From NCBI RefSeq assembly GCF_024300825.1, contig NZ_CP101323.1, forward strand, positions 186,001-250,000: DNA of 64,000 nucleotides. The letters run 5' to 3'. Position numbers and translations under genes: made by a program. The notes beneath the pieces were generated by a model. It saw nothing but the letters and a program-made list of their open reading frames with translations, was not told where the DNA came from and did not search any database. The DNA comes from Natronomonas gomsonensis (lineage in GTDB: Archaea; Halobacteriota; Halobacteria; Halobacteriales; Haloarculaceae). Of this stretch, positions 1 to 8,971 are shown in pieces; the stretch's first letter is position 1; each line of letters begins with the position of its first letter.

Positions 1-923
1 TGAGCGGAGAAGTCGAGTGAACCGGCCTGCATCGTCACATCTGTGAAACTGAAGTCGACCCGGTCGCGGTTTCTGGTGCCCTCGACAAAATCCTCCGCTA
101 GTACGCGAGTGAATTCACGGTCGAAGGTGACTTCACCCGCTTCAACTTTGGGCACCGTAATCGACAAATTTCCCGATTCCACCTCCTCCTCGGTAAATCG
201 GATCTCTTGAGTGATGTCTTTCAGCTCCAGAACGTTCTCGATGACTTCCTCGACAAGCTCGAAGAGGAGATCGAAGTTCTTCGAGTTTATCTTCTTCAGC
301 GTGAACTTCCCGCGGGAGTCGATCTTCAGGGAGAGGTTCTGATGCTCGTACTGGATTCGGACAGGTACGACACCGTACCCGCTTCGGAGTTCCTCAATTG
401 CTTCCTTCCCGTCCCGGCCTTTGTACTCAATAGAGCGCTGTACGCTGGGTCGAATCTCGGCCTCTGCCAGGTCGGGGACTCGCTCGGACTTGAATTCGGT
501 AATTCGGACATCGTTGTGCTCCAGAACGAGTTCGTTCATGCGCTGGAAGTCTTCCAGCATGATTGGCATGAGGGAGATGTCGTCCCTCCGGCCTAGCATG
601 GGGAGGAGAGCTTGATCGATAGCCTCCTGCGTCTCTGCAGTCAAGATTGTGATAATCTCGCTCTCGTCGCCGTAGGGGCCGATGAAGAAGTCCGCGCGAT
701 CTTCCGCTCCGAACCGATTCGTATACTCGGCAGAAACCTTCGTCATCTCCCCGTAATTCTGTGTTTCGTACCTGTCTGGGAAGTTCGAATTCCAGTCCTC
801 GTCTGCGATGTAGAAGTAGAACTTGAGATGCTTGACGTGGTACTGCTCAAACGCGCTCTCAGTGTGGTCTATGACCTCCTGGCAGAGTTGCTCAAGCGTG
901 AAACTACCCTGCTCTATTTCCAT
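1..923 (-). CDS. Unidentified protein, C-terminus beyond window edge
   Basis: An open frame runs leftward from an ATG at 923 for 307 codons without a stop and leaves the window. The protein is acidic and looks soluble, with no signal peptide or membrane segment. It begins MEIEQGSFTLEQLCQ and has alternating hydrophobic strands and Glu-rich helices. I recognise no catalytic motif or family. Opposite-strand frames here are short and compositionally unlike haloarchaeal proteins, so this is the real gene. The upstream 350 bases are AT-rich and non-coding, as expected for its promoter. Confidence 0.7.
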   Translation of the reverse strand, partial: MEIEQGSFTLEQLCQEVIDHTESAFEQYHVKHLKFYFYIADEDWNSNFPDRYETQNYGEMTKVSAEYTNRFGAEDRADFFIGPYGDESEIITILTAETQEAIDQALLPMLGRRDDISLMPIMLEDFQRMNELVLEHNDVRITEFKSERVPDLAEAEIRPSVQRSIEYKGRDGKEAIEELRSGYGVVPVRIQYEHQNLSLKIDSRGKFTLKKINSKNFDLLFELVEEVIENVLELKDITQEIRFTEEEVESGNLSITVPKVEAGEVTFDREFTRVLAEDFVEGTRNRDRVDFSFTDVTMQAGSLDFSA

Positions 924-1270
924 ATTCGTGTCTCTCTCTTGTGATATGTCATGGTCGGCTATTATCTTTCCTTGTGGTTGCCTGATGGATAAAGGTTCTC
1001 TTGGGGTTAGTTCCGGTTGAGGTTCCTAATGAGGTGTTTGCAATTCTATTGATCGATTCTTACGATATGGTCTGTATGGAACCTTCTGGAATTGGCTTGA
1101 ATGAGAACCCAATTAGATTGACTTCCGACTTGTGAAAGAAGTCGGCACTCAACCCCGCTATATGGACCCGGATTACACACTTCAACTTCTTAGGCGAACA
1201 TTCTAGTGCAACCTCCTAGGAGAACATAACAAGGGGCTTGGTGCAATGGAACCCCCAACAATTAGTTATA
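924..1270. other. Intergenic stretch with short repeats
   Basis: No credible gene. It holds the promoter side of the leftward gene. Two imperfect 13-base direct repeats lie at 1189-1201 and 1215-1227 (CTTAGGCGAACAT and CCTAGGAGAACAT, 11 of 13 identical). A CCGACTT/AAGTCGG inverted repeat sits around 1126-1146. Confidence 0.4.
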
Positions 1271-1696
1271 TTATTCATCCTTGCTTGGCGACTCGCCTTG
1301 GACAATCTCATGGCACTCATTGATGAACCCAGCTAGGGAGGTACCAATATCTACGTCAAAAGTGGCAACAATCCCCGACGTTTCGTCCCACGGCAATTGA
1401 ATTACGAAGGCCTCCTCAAAGGAATACACACCCGCAATTGGTCTTCCAAGCGGGGCATCGGACACATTTGAATGATGAAGCGTCGTGTTAAGCTCGATGG
1501 CGCTCTGCACCAGAGCGGAGATCTGCTCTTCTGTGTAGCGCTCACGGAGCATATCGTCTGAATACACTCGAGTTGTTCCTTCAGGACGGTAGACAGTGAC
1601 ACTCCGAAGTTTGTCCCCCGTGCGCTTTTTGCAATATGCAGCGAGTCTTTCCGCACCCTCCTCAAGCATATTATTGTTGAAGTGGCCTTGCTTCAT
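1271..1696 (-). CDS. Small conserved haloarchaeal protein of unknown function
   Basis: This is a 141-residue soluble acidic protein with ATG at 1696 and no signal peptide or membrane segment. It has an alpha/beta pattern: an N-terminal helix (LAAYCKKRTGDKLRSVTVY), a central charged helix, then strands around IAGVYSFEEAFVIQLPWD. The size and the 'GD.LRSV..Y' opening resemble a haloarchaeal family of uncharacterised proteins (DUF7522-like), but that is from memory. It stands alone with intergenic DNA on both sides. Confidence 0.6.
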   Translation of the reverse strand: MKQGHFNNNMLEEGAERLAAYCKKRTGDKLRSVTVYRPEGTTRVYSDDMLRERYTEEQISALVQSAIELNTTLHHSNVSDAPLGRPIAGVYSFEEAFVIQLPWDETSGIVATFDVDIGTSLAGFINECHEIVQGESPSKDE

Positions 1697-2015
1697 CAGT
1701 CCCTCGACAACTTTCGCCGCTCAAAATCCTGTATTAATATGTTTCTTCATCGATATAATGTACAGATCTATTACAGAAACCGTTCAATAGAGGGTCCCAC
1801 GTATCAATCGACCGGCTGCTTTACTTGATACCCACCAACTACGCCGCACAAGATACAAAGAGTTGTACTCAGTAACTTGACCTTCTGATTAGACATGAGT
1901 TCCACGATGACCCGGACAGCTAATAGCTGAACTGATTATTTTGCCGGTATCGGCCATTTCTCTCCGGGAGAGGTGGGCAAATGATTATTGGTGTACAGCC
2001 GTAGGTCCACTCATA
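1697..2015. other. Intergenic region upstream of the KaiC-like gene
   Basis: AT-richer than its neighbours. I see no gene. It should contain the divergent promoters of the 141-residue protein and of the KaiC/LOV-kinase operon. An upstream in-frame extension of the KaiC-like gene exists from 1941 but lacks conserved character. Confidence 0.4.
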
Positions 2016-3467
2016 ATGAAAGGTGGGTCTCGGGTCTCCTCGGGAATCGATGGTCTCGATACGTTGCTGAACGGGGGATTTCCCTCAAACCGTACATACA
2101 TGGTTCGTGGTCGGTCCGGAACGGGAAAGACCATCGTCGGATATCACTTTCTCGATGAGGGACTATCCAACAGAGAAAACGTCCTATACATCACCTTCGA
2201 GGAACCGTCGGTCGAGCTGATAGAGAATGCAGAAACCCTTGGATTCGACTTCTCGGAGATGCCCATACTCGACCTGAGCCCAACGGGCGGTGAGTTCACC
2301 GACGAGGAGTCGTACTCTGTGCTAATGCCGAGCGAGGTTGAGGGAGAGTCGACGAAGTCGGCCATTACCGAAGCCGTTGAAGAGCACCAACCGAACCGTG
2401 TTGTAATCGACCCTCTCTCACAGTTACGCCATCTTTCTCCGGACGAGTACCAGTTCAACAAGACGGCCGCTTCCCTCATGCGGTATCTCAAGGACACGGG
2501 GGCGACGACGCTCTTCACGAGCCAACCAGACACAGAACAGGCCGATGAAGGGCTCCAGTATCTCTGTAACGGGTCGATAACCATCTCACGGACTGATGAA
2601 GGTCGGTTCCTCAAAATCGAAAAACTCCGAGGGTCAGACTTCCAGAGCGGCACCCACGCATTCCGTATCGACGACGGGAAAGGCATCCATCTCTTCCCCA
2701 AGCTCCGTCCGGAGAATCAACACCACGAATCGGCCTTTGAGACGGTGCCAACGAATGTTGGGTCACTCGATTCATTACTCGGAGGTGGCCTTGAACGAGG
2801 AAGCATCACGCTCGTCTCGGGGCCGAGCGGCGTCGGCAAGTCGACAACCGCTACAACGCTGGCTAGGGCCTTTACCGCCCGCAACGAGCGAGCAGCGCTC
2901 TACCTGTTCGAAGAGAGTGAGGAGAGTTTCAAACACCGCTCGTCAGCCGTTGGGCACCCGGTGAATGAATACATTGAGTCAGGAGACATGGTTGTTGAGG
3001 CCATCGAACCACTAACGCTATCTGCCGACGAGTTCGCCGACCGGGTCCGAACCGAAGTCGAAGAGAACGATACGAAGTTCGTGCTTATTGACGGGACTGC
3101 CGGCTACGAACTGAGCCTCCACGCCGAAGGAGACGACCTCCGCAAGCAACTCCATGCATTGGCACGCTATCTCCGAAATCTCGGCGTGACGGTGGTGATA
3201 ACCGATGAGATACAGGATGTCACGGGCGGGTTCCGAGCCTCGGATAGCCATGTCAGCTATCTCGCCGATAACATCTTGTTCTTCCGATATATCGAGGTTC
3301 GTGGTGACGTACAGAAGGCTGTCGGTGTCCTGAAGAAGCGCTTCGGACCATTCGAGTCTACCTTGCGTTCGTTCCGCATAGACAGTGACGGGATTCATAT
3401 CGGGGATCCCCTTGATGACCTTCGTGGGGTTCTGACTGGGACACCAACGTGGGATGGTGAAACGTAA
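2016..3467 (+). CDS. KaiC-like (RAD55/RecA superfamily) double-domain ATPase
   Basis: The 483-residue protein has two tandem KaiC/RecA-like ATPase domains. The first P-loop is GRSGTGKT near residues 32-39 and the second GPSGVGKS near 269-276. Each domain carries the family opening (SSGIDGLDTLLNGGF; VGSLDSLLGGGLERGS) and a Walker B-like strand (RVVIDPLSQL; FVLIDGTAGY). I chose the ATG at 2016, whose product starts right before domain 1; the 25-codon upstream extension has no family character. The stop is two bases before the LOV histidine kinase, so they are probably co-transcribed. Haloarchaeal KaiC-like proteins are often paired with sensor kinases. A signalling or clock-like role is inference. 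Confidence 0.9.
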   Translation: MKGGSRVSSGIDGLDTLLNGGFPSNRTYMVRGRSGTGKTIVGYHFLDEGLSNRENVLYITFEEPSVELIENAETLGFDFSEMPILDLSPTGGEFTDEESYSVLMPSEVEGESTKSAITEAVEEHQPNRVVIDPLSQLRHLSPDEYQFNKTAASLMRYLKDTGATTLFTSQPDTEQADEGLQYLCNGSITISRTDEGRFLKIEKLRGSDFQSGTHAFRIDDGKGIHLFPKLRPENQHHESAFETVPTNVGSLDSLLGGGLERGSITLVSGPSGVGKSTTATTLARAFTARNERAALYLFEESEESFKHRSSAVGHPVNEYIESGDMVVEAIEPLTLSADEFADRVRTEVEENDTKFVLIDGTAGYELSLHAEGDDLRKQLHALARYLRNLGVTVVITDEIQDVTGGFRASDSHVSYLADNILFFRYIEVRGDVQKAVGVLKKRFGPFESTLRSFRIDSDGIHIGDPLDDLRGVLTGTPTWDGET

Positions 3468-3469
3468 TT

Positions 3470-6049
3470 ATGAGTGACGAAGAGCTACTGTTCGCCGAGG
3501 GAACGGAACCGGGAACATCGACCGGCAGTGAGACAATTTTACTCCTCCTCCAAGGCCAGCGCAACCGAGACCTCCTCGCAGAACTGCTCAATGACTACGA
3601 GGTGGCCGTGGCGGCCCCAGATTCGGACGAACCGCTTCCGAAGTTCGACCTCTGTATCGTCGGCGAAGCAAGCTACCGTGCGGTCGCTGACACTCTTGAG
3701 GGCCGAAAAAAGAACACAGGCGAACGGTACCTACCGGTACTCTTGCTGGTAGGAGAACGTGGTGGGCACGAGACCTCTCAGCGTCTACATGGAGTGGCCG
3801 ACGATACGCTTCATATACCCGCAACAGAAGCGGTCGTTAGGTCGCGTGTCGAATCTCTGCTCCGGACCCGTCGGCAGTCACTGCAACTCGCATTGTACCG
3901 GCGGGCGATGGACGATTCGACGGCGGGTATCGCCATCGCAGATGCTGACTACGACCAGCCGCTGACCTATGTCAACGACGCGTTCGTGGAGATGACCGGG
4001 TACGATCGCGAGGAGGTGCTTGGTCGGAATTGTCGATTCCTGCAGGGCGAAGAGACCGAACCAGAGCCGGTTCAACAACTCCACAAGGCTATCGAAGCGG
4101 GCGAAGCCGTAAGCGTCGAACTCCGAAACTACAGGAAAGACGGTACAGAGTTCTGGAACCGCCTCGAAATTGCCCCTGTTCGCAACGATGCAGGGGAACT
4201 CACACACTACATCGGCTTTCAGACCGATGTGACGGCTCGCCACGAAGTCGAAGAGCGATTGCGTGAGGAGACCGAAACGCTCGAACGGCTGTTGGAGACG
4301 AGTCCAATCGGCATCACAGTGCTTGATGCCGACGGCCAGATTGTCCGCGCGAATGCGATGGCGGAGGAGGTTCTCGGGCTGGAGCGTTCGGATGCGGTCG
4401 GCCGGACGTTCGACGAACCGAACTGGGGCATTGTCGGAGAGAAGGGTGAACCGGTCGACATTGAGGATCTTCCGTTTAGTCACGTGATGGCAACTGGCAA
4501 GTCCGTCCGAGGTTACGAACACGGTATCACTGAGGGTGGCGAGACGCGCTGGCTCTCTGTTAACGCCGAACCCCTGACTGACGAGTCGGGCGAGCGAATC
4601 GGCGTTATCACGACCGTCGAGGATATCACTGAACAGCGAGCGCAAGAGCGCGAATTGGAACGTCTGGTTGACCTCCTCAACCAGATGCAGGATATCGCCG
4701 ATATCGGCGGCTGGGAAATCGATACCGACGAAGGTGAAGCCGAGTTCACCAAGGGGCTCGCCCAGCTGCTCGGTGTCTGGCCGCGAACCGAGTTCGACCT
4801 CGATGAGGCGTTCGGGTTCTTCCACCCGGCGGATGAAGCAGAGGCCCGTGACGTGTTCGGACGGGTGGTGGCGACCGGTAAGCCTCAGGAGCTCGATTGT
4901 CGGATTCAAACTGTGTCCGGCGAGACCAGATGGATACACGTCCGAGGTCAACCGCACCAGTCCGAGCCCTCTGTCTACCGAGGTACCATTCAAGACATCA
5001 CCGAGCGCAGGGAGCGCGGACAGGAACTCAAAGAGACGAAAGATCTGCTCCAGTCCGTGTTTGACGCCTCACCTATCGGGATACTTGCAGTGGACGAAGA
5101 TGGCATCACACAGCTCTGGAGTATGGGGTGTGAGCGAATCTTTGGCTGGTCCGAAAAGGAAGCCGTCGGTGAACCGTTACCGAACGTTCAAGAGGAGAAG
5201 CAAGCGGAGTTCGACGAGTTGCGAACGGAGGTGATAGAGGATAAACAGCCGGTCATTGGCTACGAGACGGTTCGTCAGCGGAAGGACGGTTCGCTTGTCG
5301 ACGTAACTCTCACGACGGCTCCGATGCGAGACAGCGACGGTGAGGTCATCGGCGTGGTGGGCCTCCTTGAGGATATCACCGACAGGAAGGAACGCGAACG
5401 TCGACTATCTGTGTTCGACCGGGTGCTCCGGCACAACCTCCGGAACAAAATGAACGTCATCCAGGGGTGGTCGGAGCTTCTCATTGATGACCCGACAAGC
5501 GAGGAAACAGCGGACGCTGCCGCCAAGATTCAGGAATCAAGCGACGAACTGCTCAAGCTCTCCAAGCTTGTCAGGGATTTCGAGACTGTCTCGGACCCCG
5601 GTGCATCCGACCTCGTCGAGACGGTTGATGTGGCCAGACACGTTGAGGAGATTGTGTCGGAATCGAAGTTGAGTTATCCGAGCGCCTCTCTTTCGGTCGA
5701 GACACCGTCCGTCGCTGAGGCAAAGGTCCACCCGGCGTTCGAACTGGCCGTGAACGAACTGATCGACAACGCGGTGAAACACAGTGGGGAGCAACCATCG
5801 GTTCACCTTTCGGTCACGATAGACGACGAGTCGGATGCTGTGGTTTTTCGCGTCGCTGACGACGGGCCTGGGATTCCTGACCTCGAACGACGGTCGGTCA
5901 CCGCTGGGCAGGAGTCACCACTTCAGCACTCCAACGGACTCGGACTTTGGTTCGTGCGGTGGATGGCAACGAACAGTGGGGGTTCAATGCGAATCGAGGA
6001 TAATGAACCGACAGGGGCAGTCGTCGAACTTCGGTTCTTGCGGCAGTGA
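3470..6049 (+). CDS. LOV/PAS multi-domain sensor histidine kinase
   Basis: 859 residues. Residues ~20-140 form a receiver-like or MEDS-like alpha/beta domain. Residues ~145-255 form a LOV domain with the flavin-adduct motif GRNCRFLQG (Cys188), plus NYRKDG (Asn220), FWN (Asn230) and the terminal GFQTDVT (Gln251). All are residues that bind FMN in blue-light LOV sensors. Three more PAS domains follow (~270-390, ~400-515, ~525-640). A phosphoacceptor helix has LRHNLRN with His655. The HATPase domain shows the N box NELIDNAVKHS (~763), DDGPGIP and GLGLWFVR. There is no membrane segment, so it is cytosolic. It sits two bases after the KaiC-like ATPase; no response regulator is adjacent. Confidence 0.93.
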   Translation: MSDEELLFAEGTEPGTSTGSETILLLLQGQRNRDLLAELLNDYEVAVAAPDSDEPLPKFDLCIVGEASYRAVADTLEGRKKNTGERYLPVLLLVGERGGHETSQRLHGVADDTLHIPATEAVVRSRVESLLRTRRQSLQLALYRRAMDDSTAGIAIADADYDQPLTYVNDAFVEMTGYDREEVLGRNCRFLQGEETEPEPVQQLHKAIEAGEAVSVELRNYRKDGTEFWNRLEIAPVRNDAGELTHYIGFQTDVTARHEVEERLREETETLERLLETSPIGITVLDADGQIVRANAMAEEVLGLERSDAVGRTFDEPNWGIVGEKGEPVDIEDLPFSHVMATGKSVRGYEHGITEGGETRWLSVNAEPLTDESGERIGVITTVEDITEQRAQERELERLVDLLNQMQDIADIGGWEIDTDEGEAEFTKGLAQLLGVWPRTEFDLDEAFGFFHPADEAEARDVFGRVVATGKPQELDCRIQTVSGETRWIHVRGQPHQSEPSVYRGTIQDITERRERGQELKETKDLLQSVFDASPIGILAVDEDGITQLWSMGCERIFGWSEKEAVGEPLPNVQEEKQAEFDELRTEVIEDKQPVIGYETVRQRKDGSLVDVTLTTAPMRDSDGEVIGVVGLLEDITDRKERERRLSVFDRVLRHNLRNKMNVIQGWSELLIDDPTSEETADAAAKIQESSDELLKLSKLVRDFETVSDPGASDLVETVDVARHVEEIVSESKLSYPSASLSVETPSVAEAKVHPAFELAVNELIDNAVKHSGEQPSVHLSVTIDDESDAVVFRVADDGPGIPDLERRSVTAGQESPLQHSNGLGLWFVRWMATNSGGSMRIEDNEPTGAVVELRFLRQ

Positions 6050-6123
6050 CGTGAGCAGACCTTCGAAGCCACCTGTGCAGGGGTGATATGGCTCCGATTA
6101 TTTCATTCAAATTTTGGTAGTAG

Positions 6124-6131
6124 TATTTATA
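6124..6131 (+). promoter_or_regulatory. TATA box for the 71-residue gene
   Basis: TATTTATA centred about 27 bases before the ATG at 6155, as expected of an archaeal promoter giving a leaderless mRNA. Confidence 0.5.
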
Positions 6132-6154
6132 CAGGTACTCGGGCATACATAGAC

Positions 6155-6370
6155 ATGGCCGACGAAGAGTCTATTCGAGCGCGCCTTTCTGACTCGCGAA
6201 TCACGATTCATCACATCGGGGAAGACGAAGACGGCTCATTTGCTTGGATTGAGGTCGAAGGAACGCCTGACCTCGTCAGACAACTCACGGCGGATTCCTT
6301 CGAGATTGAAGACGGCGTTATCGAGACCGCCGACAGTCCGCCGGAGGCGGTTGTTCGGCCCAAGTTCTGA
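6155..6370 (+). CDS. Small acidic protein, haloarchaeal, unknown function
   Basis: 71 residues starting MADEESIRARL. The ATG at 6155 is preferred over an upstream in-frame start because a TATA box sits about 27 bases before it. It is acidic and soluble, with a strand-helix-strand pattern (ITIHHIGEDEDGSFAWIEV, then helix PDLVRQLTADSF). I do not recognise the family. It lies downstream of the LOV kinase but with its own promoter. Confidence 0.6.
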   Translation: MADEESIRARLSDSRITIHHIGEDEDGSFAWIEVEGTPDLVRQLTADSFEIEDGVIETADSPPEAVVRPKF

Positions 6371-6542
6371 CAAAACTCCGCAGTCGCTCTATTGACCGAC
6401 TCTTCCACTGTGGTTTGTCTGGAAACGTCCATAATCGACTTCCCCACCAACCCGATTAAATTTCGCCGATTCGCCCCTATATCGAGACGCTCCACCCCAC
6501 TTACCCCTACTCTTACAATCGGGTTGTCTGTCGTATCCGATT

Positions 6543-7133
6543 ATGGTACGACTCGATGACTCTGGCGACGTGACGAAGTGCTGGCTCTCCCCCGACGAAC
6601 TCGACCGGCTCGAAGGTGTGGCCGGTCGGAACGGCTGGGGGCGCGAAGTCGCCGTCCAACTGATGGGACGGTGCGGCTTCCGAGCGAGTGAGGTCACCTA
6701 TCCCGCCGACGAACATCTCCGGTGGTCCGACGACGGCGACTGTTGGCTCGTCGAGGTCCGCGGGAAGAACACCAGTGGCGGCGACCCGAAGGTCCGCGAT
6801 GCGTGGATGCCTGAAGCCGTCGCCGACGACATCCACAAGTTCAGTCGCGAGCGCGGGCTTGAGGCGAGTGAGGCGTGGGTCGACGCCTCGACGCCGTCGG
6901 TTCGGCGGTGGGTCAAGGAGGCCGCCGAGACGGTCGCCGCGGAGATCGACGACGAACGCTGGCTGGAAGTGTCGAGTCACGACCTCCGACGCTCGTGGGC
7001 GACGTACCACCTCGTCGAACGGCAGGTGGATGTGCGGACAATGATGTCCATCGGTGGGTGGTCGGATTACTCCGCTATCGAGCCGTATCTCGCCGAGCCG
7101 ACCGAATCACGTATCGGCGCTGCGATGACTTGA
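6543..7133 (+). CDS. Short tyrosine recombinase (catalytic domain only)
   Basis: 196 residues with the tyrosine-recombinase catalytic set: Arg in GRCGFRASEV, Lys in VRGKNTSG, HxxR as SSHDLRRSWAT, Trp in place of the second His in SIGGWSDYS, and the nucleophile Tyr in EPYLAEPT. It lacks the roughly 100-residue N-terminal core-binding domain of XerA or phage integrases. The upstream DNA shows no continuation and looks like a promoter, so this is a naturally short type or an old truncation. It cuts and rejoins DNA at specific sites. It lies 3 kb from the provirus-like element, so this area may be an integration hot spot. Confidence 0.8.
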   Translation: MVRLDDSGDVTKCWLSPDELDRLEGVAGRNGWGREVAVQLMGRCGFRASEVTYPADEHLRWSDDGDCWLVEVRGKNTSGGDPKVRDAWMPEAVADDIHKFSRERGLEASEAWVDASTPSVRRWVKEAAETVAAEIDDERWLEVSSHDLRRSWATYHLVERQVDVRTMMSIGGWSDYSAIEPYLAEPTESRIGAAMT

Positions 7134-7241
7134 GCTATTACCCAATCGGAAGGGCGAGTGGTGTTGATCAGGTTTCGATTATATATCTATACCTAATATG
7201 TTAGGGGAAATGCTTTGCTCGTTCCCCACCGTTTCTCCCAT

Positions 7242-7391
7242 ATGGAGGTCATGTTTTCGTGCAACTGCGGCCACGATATTTCTGAGTTTACGCGAGGTAA
7301 GCAGACAAAGAATATCCAAGTGGAGTGTTCGAATTGCGGAGCTGTCTGGACGCTCACGCTGACGAATATTCGGTCTGGTAAGTGTGCTTAA
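7242..7391 (+). CDS. Small zinc-ribbon protein (49 aa)
   Basis: This short gene begins MEVMFSCNCGHDIS and has two metal-binding knuckles, CNC(G) near residues 7-9 and CSNC near 29-32, typical of haloarchaeal mini zinc-finger proteins. ATG is at 7242 and TAA at 7389-7391. The reverse frame across it is compositionally unlike a protein. The function is unknown; such proteins are often regulators or RNA/protein binders. Confidence 0.6.
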   Translation: MEVMFSCNCGHDISEFTRGKQTKNIQVECSNCGAVWTLTLTNIRSGKCA

Positions 7392-7500
7392 TAATTCATG
7401 AGACGCCAGAGTCGTATCACCACTCGTGTTACTCAAGTACTCGGCTGTGAACATATTCTGGAACTCAGCCACTCGATTGGAAAGTTCTGCTATACCAATG

Positions 7501-7509
7501 CTTATTAAA
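7501..7509 (+). promoter_or_regulatory. TATA-like box for the pilin-like gene
   Basis: CTTATTAAA centred about 26 bases before the ATG at 7531, which suggests a leaderless transcript. Confidence 0.4.
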
Positions 7510-7530
7510 TTGAATGGGATTATATAATAA

Positions 7531-8496
7531 ATGAGAATACACGGAAAAACTGTTCACCGAGGCCAGTTGCTGGTCATTACTGCATTAGTTATCGCAGTGA
7601 TATTTGTTGGTCTCGCGCTCGTGGTTAATTCGGCTATTTACACGGAAAACCTCTCAACACGGTCGGACAGCAACAGTGAAGATGCCCTGTCTGCCACATC
7701 AACGACATTCGGGACCATTGCTACCCATCTGGAGCGAGTTAATACACGGTACAATACCTCATACGATGAGTTAACGCAGAACTACACCCACCTGACTAGC
7801 GACTTCCAACAGGCACAATCGAATACATATGCGAAACGAGGAGCCGTATTCGAGATGACGGCGCTCAATCAGACAAATGGAACGCATCTTCGACAATCGA
7901 ACCAGTCACGGGCATTCACCAACGCGAGCGGCCAACCAAGTGATTGGCAGGCTGCTGAGAGTGTTGGTGGTATCAGCGACTATACGATGGTGGTCAACCG
8001 GGACAGCCTATATACCGACAGTGGCGGCAGCGGTCTACTGTCGAACTCCTCCACCGTGTTTCTCACTGACGATGATGGAGATACCTGGGAGCTACATATC
8101 TATGAAACAACTGCCGGCGATGTGGCGGTACAGTCGGTCGTGGATGGAACCGAAAAGGCTGCCTGTGAGGCTGACGCCGCCGAGGTCGAGATTGATTTGG
8201 TTGCTGAGACGGTTGGTGGGGTACCGTGTTCGACACTCGTGTTTGCGGAGGGACTTGAGGAATCGATTGATATCGAGTATCACAACCCCGACGAAATCGC
8301 TGGCACCTATTCGTTGCGGGTGGATGTAGTCATTGACCCAGCCACGAGCGACCACTACGTCGAACGTGGTGTGGGATCACCAACAGCGACACCGAACATC
8401 TACGCGACGACCACGAGAATGACGTACGCCACCTCGGATGTCTCATACATCGCAACAAAGCGTATGGTCGCAGGTGAGCCAGCCTACACAGAATAA
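7531..8496 (+). CDS. Pilin-like secreted/anchored protein (DUF7261-like)
   Basis: 321 residues. A short basic N-terminus ends in RGQ, followed directly by a hydrophobic helix (LLVITALVIAVIFVGLALVV, residues ~13-32). This is the arrangement of archaeal type IV pilin-like and related haloarchaeal DUF proteins. The rest is a Ser/Thr/Asn-rich extracellular domain with many N-glycosylation sequons (NLS, NYT, NQT, NGT, NQS, NAS). A Cys pair (AACEADAA and GVPCST) could form a disulphide. It resembles the orphan DUF7289-like gene at 17.6-18.9 kb. No pilus assembly ATPase is nearby, so I call a surface protein, not a proven pilus subunit. Confidence 0.7.
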   Translation: MRIHGKTVHRGQLLVITALVIAVIFVGLALVVNSAIYTENLSTRSDSNSEDALSATSTTFGTIATHLERVNTRYNTSYDELTQNYTHLTSDFQQAQSNTYAKRGAVFEMTALNQTNGTHLRQSNQSRAFTNASGQPSDWQAAESVGGISDYTMVVNRDSLYTDSGGSGLLSNSSTVFLTDDDGDTWELHIYETTAGDVAVQSVVDGTEKAACEADAAEVEIDLVAETVGGVPCSTLVFAEGLEESIDIEYHNPDEIAGTYSLRVDVVIDPATSDHYVERGVGSPTATPNIYATTTRMTYATSDVSYIATKRMVAGEPAYTE

Positions 8497-8662
8497 GCAA
8501 AGCCCAGTCACCTGCGTGAGTGCGGTTGTCGTGCCTGTTTTTCGCGTCGAAGGACTGGTATTGAGCAACTATCCGACCGAAGACATCCCTGACGCAGTCT
8601 GCGGAGATTCGTGGCCGGTTCGCATTTACGAGCCCGCGCGCTCGCAGTTGGCCGGCTCTCCC

Positions 8663-8694
8663 GATCTCGGCGACTGAGGCTACTCGCCGAGATC
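8663..8694. repeat. 11-base perfect inverted repeat
   Basis: GATCTCGGCGA (8663-8673) and TCGCCGAGATC (8684-8694) form an 11-base stem with a 10-base loop. It overlaps the 3' end of the 36-residue leftward gene and lies downstream of the pilin-like gene, so it could act as a terminator or RNA stabiliser for one or both. Confidence 0.6.
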
Positions 8695-8790
8695 GTGCTC
8701 GTCGACGTAGTGCGTCAGCACCTCATCGAGCCGCGTCACCCCATTCTCCAGTCCGTAGGTGAACTCGTGGCCGCACTCAACACAGGGCAT
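8680..8790 (-). CDS. 36-residue CxxC mini-protein
   Basis: ATG at 8790, stop TAG at 8682-8680. The product starts MPCVECGHEFTYGLE and continues with an acidic helix containing H-Y-V-D-E-H. A single CxxC plus histidines could bind zinc. It is typical in size for haloarchaeal zinc micro-proteins. The last three codons form one arm of a strong inverted repeat. Support comes only from motif and frame. Confidence 0.45.
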   Translation of the reverse strand: MPCVECGHEFTYGLENGVTRLDEVLTHYVDEHDLGE

Positions 8791-8971
8791 ACTCCGCGTT
8801 GGTTAGCCGTTTAACAAATACCCAGCTAAATCTGACTCACGGCGCTACGACGTGAGTCGCTCAGCCACATCTCAAAAGTAATGATATCTTTATTCATTTC
8901 ACGGTATCGTCAAATCCCTTCGAATCGCACAAGATTTAGTACGCGGCCGTTGAACAGTATTACAAGAACCA

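Noticed and set aside
207-1020. Rightward frames of 110-129 residues in the first kilobase
   Set aside because: They lie opposite a single 307-codon leftward frame whose composition is clearly protein-like and acidic.
3878-4993. A 371-residue leftward frame inside the LOV kinase gene
   Set aside because: It is the mirror of strongly conserved PAS sequence, a common artefact in GC-rich haloarchaeal DNA.
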